Assembly (NCBI GenBank): GCA_946545145.1
Contig: CAMNNG010000090.1
Span: forward strand, 1 to 5,116
Reading direction: 5' to 3'
From: an uncultured Bacillota bacterium
GTDB taxonomy: Bacteria > Bacillota > Clostridia > Peptostreptococcales > Anaerovoracaceae
DNA length: 5,116 nt
Positions 1-4,400 of this stretch are shown piece after piece (the first letter of the stretch is position 1; each line of letters begins with the position of its first letter). A model generated the notes under the pieces. The model did not search any database and was not told the origin of the DNA. It saw only the letters and a program-made list of their open reading frames with translations. The position numbers and the translations under genes were made by a program.

Positions 1-46
1 AGACCGCAAGAGCCAATAAGAATATTATCCTTCGTACTGCTTTCAT
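1..46 (-). CDS. N-terminal fragment of an exported or membrane protein
   Basis: Only the first 15 codons are in the window; the gene continues past the left edge. The visible peptide is MKAVRRIIFLLALAV: a short basic start (Lys2, Arg5, Arg6) followed by an unbroken hydrophobic stretch, as in a signal peptide or first membrane helix. The ATG at 46-44 is chosen because an AGGAG box at 58-54 lies 7 bases upstream; the other ATG at 51-49 hits a stop two codons later. The gene starts 33 bases after the stop of the EamA transporter on the same strand, with no terminator between them, so the two are probably co-transcribed. Whether it is a lipoprotein, a secreted enzyme or a membrane protein cannot be told. 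Confidence 0.6.
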   Translation of the reverse strand, partial: MKAVRRIIFLLALAV

Positions 47-79
47 TTCATTTCTCCTGTCTTTTCCATGTATGCCTGC

Positions 80-940
80 TTACTGAAGCTCCGGATGCCG
101 GCTCTGCCATATCATCCAGAGCGATGTCGTCACTATTATCACCGTCCCGCCCGCGAAAGCGAACATCCCCGGCACTTCGCCGTAGAAGACCGCGACCCAT
201 ATGGGGTTCGCGATAGGCTCGAGCATCCCGATAAGCGAGCACGCCAGCGGGCTCAGCCGCTTCGCCGCGTACGGGTACAGAAGGTAGGGCGTTCCCATCT
301 GCAGTATGCCGAGCACAAGGATGAACAGTATCTCCACCTGCTGCGGGCTGAAGCCGGCCTGAGCCAGTCCGCCGATCAGACCGAACAGGCACGCGAGGCT
401 CTGTCCTATCACGATGCCGGAGTACTGCGTCTCACTGTCCTTCGCCACACCGTTCACGACCATGACTGTCGCCAGCCCTATGCCGCTCATCAGGGCGATG
501 ATGTTTCCCAGCATGTTTCCCGGCGTTATCTGATCGAAGAAGAACAGAGCTATGCCGGCGACGCATATTACGACTACGAGAGCATCTATCCTGTTGATCT
601 TCTTCCTGAAAAAGACCGCCGATATCAGCAGCACCCATACCGGGCATGTGTACTGTATGACTATCGCGTTGGCCGCCGTCGTCATCTTGTTGGCGAAGAC
701 GTACATCGCCATCGTCGACGAGAGCGCGACCCCGATGATGATCGAGTATTTGCTGAAGACGAAGCGAAGGCCTTCCTTTTTCATATAGGCTAACAGAAAT
801 CCGCCCGCTATCAGCGACCTGAAGCCGATGATCACAAGGGCATTCCATGAGATCATCTTGATACATATCCCGCCCAGGCTCCAGCCCAGGGCGCAGATCA
901 GCATCACGATAGTTGCTTTGCCTCTGTCTCTACCTTCCAT
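80..940 (-). CDS. EamA-family (drug/metabolite transporter superfamily) permease
   Basis: A 286-residue integral membrane protein of the DMT superfamily, whose members export or import small metabolites across the cytoplasmic membrane. I count about ten hydrophobic segments (roughly residues 9-30, 34-52, 66-83, 91-110, 118-135, 142-163, 174-194, 203-224, 230-252 and 256-277), the usual architecture of two five-helix EamA repeats. Family-like features are the N-terminal GWSLGG (19-24), the end-of-repeat segment around CPVWVLLISAVFFRKK (99-114), and its second-repeat counterpart LEPIANPIWVAVFYGE (240-255). The length is normal for the family. The start codon has an AGAAGG box 7 bases upstream and a strong promoter further up. 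The fragment at the left edge follows closely and may share its transcript. The substrate cannot be predicted: EamA proteins include amino acid, nucleoside and drug exporters. Confidence 0.93.
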   Translation of the reverse strand: MEGRDRGKATIVMLICALGWSLGGICIKMISWNALVIIGFRSLIAGGFLLAYMKKEGLRFVFSKYSIIIGVALSSTMAMYVFANKMTTAANAIVIQYTCPVWVLLISAVFFRKKINRIDALVVVICVAGIALFFFDQITPGNMLGNIIALMSGIGLATVMVVNGVAKDSETQYSGIVIGQSLACLFGLIGGLAQAGFSPQQVEILFILVLGILQMGTPYLLYPYAAKRLSPLACSLIGMLEPIANPIWVAVFYGEVPGMFAFAGGTVIIVTTSLWMIWQSRHPELQ

Positions 941-977
941 TGCGGCGCCTTCTCACACTTCACCATTTCTTATACCG

Positions 978-1006
978 ATTATATTGTGCCGTTTTTTCGA
1001 GGTCAA
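978..1006 (-). promoter_or_regulatory. Sigma-A-type promoter of the EamA transporter gene
   Basis: Read on the minus strand, a TTGACC -35 box (1006-1001) and a perfect TATAAT -10 box (983-978) are separated by exactly 17 bases. The predicted start near 971 gives a leader of about 30 bases before the ATG at 940. The promoter lies just after the terminator of the DUF3793 gene, so the transporter is probably transcribed independently of it. No operator-like repeat was seen here. Confidence 0.8.
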
Positions 1007-1016
1007 GATGCGCAGC

Positions 1017-1041
1017 AAAAAACCGCCCCCGGGCGGCTTTT
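1017..1041 (-). terminator. Rho-independent terminator of the DUF3793 gene
   Basis: On the minus strand, a GC-only stem CCGCC/GGCGG with the four-base loop CGGG is followed directly by six T residues (1022-1017). It lies downstream of the DUF3793 stop and just upstream of the EamA promoter. A run of four T on the other side (1038-1041) makes it potentially bidirectional, but there is no plus-strand gene here that needs it. Confidence 0.85.
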
Positions 1042-1050
1042 CTCCATTTC

Positions 1051-1070
1051 ATATCGCCTATTTGCGATAT
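1051..1070. repeat. Inverted repeat between the DUF3793 stop and its terminator
   Basis: Perfect 7-base arms ATATCGC and GCGATAT flank a 6-base spacer. The repeat lies in the 3' untranslated region of the DUF3793 transcript, 10 bases before the terminator (in transcription order), and has no T-run of its own. It could form a small RNA hairpin that stabilises the mRNA end, or be a DNA-binding site; neither is supported further. Confidence 0.45.
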
Positions 1071-1095
1071 ACGCATTATTTTGTTTTTGCTGGGT

Positions 1096-1665
1096 TTACT
1101 GTTCTTTTGCCGGAGGCTTGCTTACTGCGAGTTCACATGCCTTACGGCCCCGCTCGGCCAGCATGCAGTAGGCCCTCTTGCACTTCTCGTACTTGTCGAA
1201 CGTCGCCTTCGCCTTTTCGGCATCGCCGTATACCTTCCAGCAGCCGACGCACTTGCAGCCCTTGCGGCAGTCCTTCATGAAGCCTTCCACGTCTTCGGGC
1301 GGATAGCCGAGAAACAGTCCTACTTCGTGCGGGAACTCCCCATCTTCACGAAGCTTTCCGGCGAGCTTTGCGAGGCAGCTGCCCTGGCTCTCTTTGCAGT
1401 AGCCCTTCTCTTCGAGTATCCTTGCCGCTCTTTCATCGGAAAGATCCCTTGCGAGATCACAGGGTCTGTACATATATAGCAGGGCCTTGCCGTTCGAGTA
1501 TCTGAACGGGATGACGCTGATGCCTTTGGGCGAGAACATCCGGTTCAGAATGCGGACGTCGGCCTTCATCTCTTCGGCATCGGCGTAATCGTATGTGAAC
1601 ATGTTTGCTGTCTTCAGCCCTGCAAGAGTAGGCGCGCAGTGCTGTACGAGTATTTCTTCTGACAT
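1096..1665 (-). CDS. DUF3793 family cysteine-rich protein
   Basis: A 189-residue soluble protein recognised as DUF3793 from its landmarks: HCAPTLAGLKTANMF (9-23), YMYRPCD (64-70), FPHEVGLFLGYPPEDVEGF (111-129), and the cysteine cluster C133-x3-C137-x-C139-x2-C142 followed by WKVYGD (143-148). It has eleven cysteines in all, including C10, C69, C90, C97, C162, C167 and C177. No membrane segment or signal peptide is visible. The function of the family is not established to my knowledge; members are often found near flavodoxin or iron-related genes in Clostridia, and the cysteine cluster suggests metal or redox chemistry, but that is inference. No flavodoxin is adjacent here. The ATG at 1665 has a GGAGG box 12 bases upstream, a rather long spacing, but no alternative start fits. 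The gene has its own promoter, operator-like palindrome and terminator. Confidence 0.9.
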   Translation of the reverse strand: MSEEILVQHCAPTLAGLKTANMFTYDYADAEEMKADVRILNRMFSPKGISVIPFRYSNGKALLYMYRPCDLARDLSDERAARILEEKGYCKESQGSCLAKLAGKLREDGEFPHEVGLFLGYPPEDVEGFMKDCRKGCKCVGCWKVYGDAEKAKATFDKYEKCKRAYCMLAERGRKACELAVSKPPAKEQ

Positions 1666-1705
1666 TTCGGATATGATCCTCCGGGTACGTATAGTTATAA
1701 TCTTT

Positions 1706-1723
1706 AGTTAGTTGGCACTAACT
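1706..1723. promoter_or_regulatory. Operator-like palindrome over the DUF3793 transcription start
   Basis: Perfect 7-base arms AGTTAGT and ACTAACT flank the 4-base centre TGGC. The site begins one base downstream of the -10 box and covers the predicted start of transcription, the typical place for a repressor. TTAG/CTAA half-sites recall binding sites of DtxR/IdeR-type metal regulators, but the arm spacing differs from the classical 19-base IdeR consensus, so the regulator is a guess. In RNA the same bases could form a hairpin at the very 5' end of the mRNA. Confidence 0.6.
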
Positions 1724-1724
1724 C

Positions 1725-1752
1725 ATTATAGCAAACATCCCGCTTTTGTCAA
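1725..1752 (-). promoter_or_regulatory. Strong promoter of the DUF3793 gene
   Basis: On the minus strand, a perfect TTGACA (1752-1747) and a perfect TATAAT (1730-1725) are 16 bases apart, and a TGC just before the -10 box adds an extended -10 element. This is the closest match to consensus in the window. Transcription should start near 1718, inside the palindrome, giving a leader of about 50 bases. A promoter this strong is usually held in check by a repressor, which fits the palindrome. Confidence 0.82.
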
Positions 1753-1765
1753 CAGAAAACTGCAT

Positions 1766-1795
1766 CAGAAAAGCGGAGAAGCACTGCTCCTCCGC
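1766..1795 (-). terminator. Rho-independent terminator of tRNA-Arg(CCT)
   Basis: On the minus strand, the arms GCGGAGGAGC and GCTTCTCCGC form a 10-base-pair stem (one G-U pair) with the loop AGT, followed by TTTTCTG. It begins 11 bases after the CCA end of the tRNA and ends just before the DUF3793 -35 box, insulating that promoter from the tRNA transcript. Confidence 0.8.
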
Positions 1796-1806
1796 CATTT
1801 CTGTTC

Positions 1807-1882
1807 TGGTGACCCTGAGAGGACTCGAACCTCCGACGCACGGTTTAGGAAACCGACGCTCTATCCGCTGAGCTACAGAGCC
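1807..1882 (-). tRNA. tRNA-Arg, anticodon CCT (reads AGG)
   Basis: The 76-base minus-strand gene folds into a full cloverleaf: a 7-pair acceptor stem (GGCTCTG with CAGGGTC, including two G-U pairs), a D arm GCTC/GAGC, an anticodon loop TTCCTAA with anticodon CCT at 1849-1847, a T arm with loop TTCGAGT, discriminator A and an encoded CCA. The A after GG in the D loop and C at position 35 are arginine identity elements. The bottom pair of the anticodon stem is a U-U mismatch, shared with the second tRNA-Arg in the window. It has a candidate promoter upstream and a terminator downstream, so it looks like a single-gene unit. Confidence 0.96.
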
Positions 1883-1896
1883 ATATCGCACGAGAT

Positions 1897-1926
1897 ATAA
1901 TACCACACTTTCCGCCCGTTTCGCAA
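1897..1926 (-). promoter_or_regulatory. Candidate promoter of tRNA-Arg(CCT)
   Basis: On the minus strand, TTGCGA (1926-1921) and TATTAT (1902-1897) are 18 bases apart, with a TGG extended -10 element in front of the -10 box. The expected start near 1890 gives a leader of only about eight bases before the tRNA, a reasonable arrangement. The match to consensus is moderate. Confidence 0.5.
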
Positions 1927-2091
1927 CAACATATATTTCAGCTGTGCCCTGAAAACATTGCATTATTGTTAAGCCACAAAACAATTGTACAAATATGCGC
2001 CTTATGATAGTATAGTCGGGAAGCGGATTGTACTGTCATGTTTTCTGTTGTCAGCCAATTCGCAATTGTATGAAGCGAAAGGAAGAACGAT

Positions 2092-2532
2092 ATGCCTGAA
2101 CTCGATCCGGAACGGGCCCGAAAGCTCAGAAAGCGCTGGGTAAGACTCAAAGAACAGCCGCCGATGCCTCCTGCTGTACGGAAGGCTCTGACGATCGGCG
2201 TCATTATTTGCGTTGTCGTAGGTATAGCAACCGTGCTCCTGATCCTGAGCAAGATGCCGAACAGAGATGTCGAGCTCATCAGTCAGCGCGATGCGTACAT
2301 GACCGCTTTCAGAGACTCCGGCGCGGAGAAAAAGGAGGTCACTTTCGAGGTCTTCAGACTTGAAGATGAAGAAAGTCCGCTCGTCTATTACGTTTATTTC
2401 TATGACAACGAGAATTATTACAAGTATATAATCAATGCCGAAACAGGCGATATAGAAAAGAAAGAAGTCCTTGACGGCGGCGGCCCGAGGTACCAGGACA
2501 AGGAAGGGACCACCGAGGACATCGAACTGTAG
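2092..2532 (+). CDS. Small membrane-anchored PepSY-domain protein
   Basis: A 146-residue protein in three parts. Residues 1-31 are rich in Arg and Lys and should stay in the cytoplasm. Residues 32-53 form one hydrophobic helix (IGVIICVVVGIATVLLILS core). Residues of about 62-126 resemble a PepSY domain outside the membrane: ISQRDAYMTAFRDSGAEK at its start, then EVTFEVF, and YYVYFYDNENYYKYIINAE followed by TGDIEKKE, matching the family's ending of the type YEYxIdAxTGeI. The acidic tail (127-146) looks disordered. PepSY domains are associated with inhibition of extracytoplasmic peptidases; the partner here is unknown, and no peptidase gene is nearby. An AAGGAAG box lies 6 bases before the ATG. 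No convincing promoter was found in the 209 bases before it. It sits between two tRNA-Arg genes on the opposite strand, and its N-terminal region contains CGG codons, read by one of them. Confidence 0.82.
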   Translation: MPELDPERARKLRKRWVRLKEQPPMPPAVRKALTIGVIICVVVGIATVLLILSKMPNRDVELISQRDAYMTAFRDSGAEKKEVTFEVFRLEDEESPLVYYVYFYDNENYYKYIINAETGDIEKKEVLDGGGPRYQDKEGTTEDIEL

Positions 2533-2556
2533 CGGCGACTTTCGCAAAAAATAAAA

Positions 2557-2632
2557 TGGTGACCCTGAGAGGAATCGAACCTCCGACGCACGGCTTCGGA
2601 AACCGACGCTCTATCCTCTGAGCTACAGGGCC
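2557..2632 (-). tRNA. tRNA-Arg, anticodon CCG (reads CGG)
   Basis: The 76-base minus-strand gene has acceptor stem GGCCCTG/CAGGGTC, D arm GCTC/GAGC, anticodon loop TTCCGAA with anticodon CCG at 2599-2597, T loop TTCGATT, discriminator A and an encoded CCA. It differs from the tRNA-Arg(CCT) gene at only five of 76 positions (4, 16, 36, 39 and 59 in simple linear count) and shares its U-U mismatch at the bottom of the anticodon stem. The CCA is followed at once by a T-rich run (2556-2546, ten T of eleven) with no separate hairpin, which may be where transcription or trimming ends. The gene lies convergent to the PepSY gene, 24 bases after its stop. Confidence 0.96.
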
Positions 2633-2648
2633 ACGTATCGCATATAGC

Positions 2649-2676
2649 GGCGGAAGCATTTTGCTTCCGCCTTTTT
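2649..2676 (+). terminator. Plus-strand terminator, probably for the PepSY gene
   Basis: A perfect 9-base-pair stem GGCGGAAGC/GCTTCCGCC with the loop ATTTT is followed by five T residues (2672-2676). It is correctly oriented only for plus-strand transcription, and the only plus-strand gene upstream is the PepSY gene ending at 2532. The PepSY transcript would therefore run through the whole tRNA-Arg(CCG) gene in antisense before ending here. The same bases on the other strand lie in the 5' leader of that tRNA. Confidence 0.8.
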
Positions 2677-2677
2677 A

Positions 2678-2705
2678 ATTATCCCGATATCGCGGGGATT
2701 GTCAA
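2678..2705 (-). promoter_or_regulatory. Candidate promoter of tRNA-Arg(CCG)
   Basis: On the minus strand, a perfect TTGACA (2705-2700) and GATAAT (2683-2678) are 16 bases apart. Transcription would start near 2671, so the roughly 38-base leader would open with the 2649-2671 hairpin and then reach the tRNA. No better promoter was found closer to the gene. The -35 box lies back to back with that of purB, 14 bases away. Confidence 0.6.
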
Positions 2706-2719
2706 GAATTTACCTTTCA

Positions 2720-2748
2720 TTGTAATCAAAACACAAAAGTGCTATACT
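2720..2748 (+). promoter_or_regulatory. Promoter of purB
   Basis: TTGTAA (2720-2725) and TATACT (2743-2748) are 17 bases apart, with a TGC extended -10 element. Transcription would start near 2755, leaving a leader of about 32 bases, too short for a purine riboswitch. I saw no PurBox-like sequence (the AACGAACAAT... type of Bacillus PurR) around it. Confidence 0.65.
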
Positions 2749-2786
2749 ACCAACGTATTTTTTCCAACACAAAAAAGAGGTAGACA

Positions 2787-4214
2787 ATGCAGAATTACAA
2801 CAGCCCGCTCTCGGAGCGTTATCCGAGCAAAGAGATGAAATATCTGTTCTCACCCGAGAAGAAGTTCACGACATGGCGCAGACTCTGGATCGCCCTTGCC
2901 GAAGCTGAACAGGAGCTCGGACTCGACATCACCGACGAACAGATCGAAGAACTGAAGGCTTTCAAAGACGACGTCAACTATGACGTCGCGAAAGAGCGCG
3001 AAAAGATCGTCCGCCACGACGTGATGAGCCACGTATACGCTTACGGCGTACAGTGCCCGAAGGCAAAAGGCATCATCCACCTCGGCGCGACATCGTGCTA
3101 CGTAGGAGACAACACCGACCTTATCATCATGCGCGAGGGTCTTGAGCTCATCCGCACGAAGGTCATCAATGTAATAAACAACCTGGCGAAGTTCGCTGAA
3201 GAGTACAAGGCTCTTCCGACGCTCGGCTTCACGCACTTCCAGGCCGCTCAGCCGACGACTGTCGGAAAGAGGGCGACGCTGTGGATCAACGACCTGATGA
3301 TGGACCTTGAGGACCTCGACCACCTGATCGGAGATATCAAGCTGCTCGGATCGAAGGGAACGACGGGAACGCAGGCGACCTTCCTCGAACTCTTCGAAGG
3401 CGACCACGAAAAGGTCGAGAAGATCGACGGCCTCATCGCTGAAAAGATGGGCTTTGACGCATGCTACCCTGTATCGGGACAGACATATTCAAGAAAGGTC
3501 GACTCCCGCGTGATGAACGTGCTTTCAGGCATCGCGCAGAGCGCCCACAAGTTCTCGAACGACATCCGTCTTCTCCAGCACCTCAAGGAGATCGAAGAGC
3601 CGTTCGAAAAGAACCAGATCGGATCGAGCGCAATGGCTTACAAGAGGAACCCGATGCGTTCGGAGCGCATGGCCAGCCTTGCCAACTACGTGATCAGCGA
3701 CGCGCTGAACCCGGCGATCACAGCCGGCACGCAGTGGTTCGAGCGCACGCTCGACGACTCGGCTAACAAGCGCATCAGCATCTCGGAAGGCTTCCTCGCA
3801 ACTGACGGCATCCTCGAGCTCTACATCAACGTATCTCAGGGCCTCGTAGTCTATCCGAAGGTCATCGAAGCAAGGCTCCAGAGCGAGCTTCCCTTCATGG
3901 CTACAGAGATCATCCTCATGGATGCAGTCAAGGCGGGCGGCGACCGTCAGGAGCTCCATGAAAAGATCCGTACGCACTCCATGGCGGCTGCAAAGCGCGT
4001 CAAGGAAGAGGGCGCGGCCAACGACCTGATCGACCGCATAGCGGAAGACCCGGCATTCGGCATGAGCCGCGAAAGACTCGAGTCGCTGATGAAGCCAGAG
4101 AACTTCATCGGCTGCGCGAAGGAACAGACAGAAAAATATCTGCGCGACGTCGTAGGACCTGTCCTCGAGGAAAACGAGGCGGTCATCGGCCTTGACGCGG
4201 AGATCAACGTATAA
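2787..4214 (+). CDS. purB: Adenylosuccinate lyase
   Basis: PurB catalyses two fumarate-releasing steps of purine synthesis in the cytosol: SAICAR to AICAR, and adenylosuccinate to AMP. The 475-residue protein belongs to the fumarase/aspartase superfamily and shows all three conserved regions: RHDVMSHV (76-83) and GATSCYVGDNTDL (100-112); TLGFTHFQAAQPTT (145-158), with His150 as the likely catalytic histidine; and the signature loop GSSAMAYKRNPMRSER (279-294), with the catalytic serine at 280 or 281. Other strong matches are GTTGTQATFLELFEGD (191-206) and QWFERTLDDSAN (316-327). It is longer than the ~430-residue Bacillus type and resembles the human ADSL type along its whole length. The loop has Ala where many relatives have Pro (SSAMPYKRNP). 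The start has a GAGG box 6 bases upstream. purA follows in the same direction. Confidence 0.97.
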   Translation: MQNYNSPLSERYPSKEMKYLFSPEKKFTTWRRLWIALAEAEQELGLDITDEQIEELKAFKDDVNYDVAKEREKIVRHDVMSHVYAYGVQCPKAKGIIHLGATSCYVGDNTDLIIMREGLELIRTKVINVINNLAKFAEEYKALPTLGFTHFQAAQPTTVGKRATLWINDLMMDLEDLDHLIGDIKLLGSKGTTGTQATFLELFEGDHEKVEKIDGLIAEKMGFDACYPVSGQTYSRKVDSRVMNVLSGIAQSAHKFSNDIRLLQHLKEIEEPFEKNQIGSSAMAYKRNPMRSERMASLANYVISDALNPAITAGTQWFERTLDDSANKRISISEGFLATDGILELYINVSQGLVVYPKVIEARLQSELPFMATEIILMDAVKAGGDRQELHEKIRTHSMAAAKRVKEEGAANDLIDRIAEDPAFGMSRERLESLMKPENFIGCAKEQTEKYLRDVVGPVLEENEAVIGLDAEINV

Positions 4215-4224
4215 GGATGAACGA

Positions 4225-4264
4225 CCGGGCCTGCGGCGCCAAGCTGCAGCCCGGCTCTTGTTTT
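4225..4264 (+). terminator. Terminator-like hairpin after purB
   Basis: CCGGGCCTGC (4225-4234) pairs with GCAGCCCGG (4246-4254) as nine base pairs with one bulged C, followed by CTCTTGTTTT. This is an imperfect but plausible Rho-independent terminator or attenuator, 10 bases after the purB stop. A second GC-rich imperfect repeat, CCGGCCC-AAT-GGGCGCCGG (4265-4283), follows without a T-run. The rest of the purB-purA gap (4284-4380) is AT-rich; a TTGACG at 4310-4315 has no good -10 partner, so no purA promoter can be called with confidence. Confidence 0.5.
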
Positions 4265-4400
4265 CCGGCCCAATGGGCGCCGGAGACATATGTGCGGCTT
4301 GTTAAACATTTGACGAAATCTGCGGAAAATCGGCCTTTCAAAAATTTTTTTCAGCCGCTTTGGATAAGAAAAAGGAAGAAAGCAGAAGGAGGATCAGACA

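Noticed and set aside
68..793. Long plus-strand open frame of 241 codons opposite the EamA gene
   Set aside because: It has an amino acid make-up full of Arg, His, Tyr and Asp, no ribosome binding site and no recognisable domain; it mirrors the codon pattern of the transporter on the other strand.
913..1479. Plus-strand open frame of 188 codons across the EamA promoter and DUF3793 gene
   Set aside because: It crosses a strong minus-strand promoter and terminator and lies opposite a recognised gene; no ribosome binding site was seen.
1807..1882. tRNA-Arg 3' end considered as an integration site for a mobile element
   Set aside because: No integrase gene, no repeated tRNA end at a suitable distance and no foreign-looking genes are present; the similarity to the second tRNA spans the whole gene, as expected for duplication.
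1985..2016. Possible PepSY promoter with TTGTAC and TATGAT, GATAGT or TATAGT
   Set aside because: The spacings are 12, 15 and 20 bases, none of them near 17, so no pairing is convincing.
1982..2070. Direct repeat CAATTGTA at 1982-1989 and 2063-2070 upstream of the PepSY gene
   Set aside because: Eight AT-rich bases recurring once within 90 bases of AT-rich intergenic DNA is weak evidence; no relation to a promoter could be shown.
2432..2659. Minus-strand open frame with a GPVAQRIERRFPKPC segment
   Set aside because: This peptide is what results from translating a tRNA-Arg gene; the same peptide type appears at the other tRNA. It is not a protein.
3525..4289. Minus-strand open frame of 254 codons within purB
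   Set aside because: It is the reverse reading of purB, with biased composition and no start signals.
4294..4358. Inverted repeat GCGGCT and AGCCGC before purA, considered as a riboswitch closing stem
   Set aside because: The arms are six bases and 53 bases apart, and no conserved purine-riboswitch core was recognised between them.
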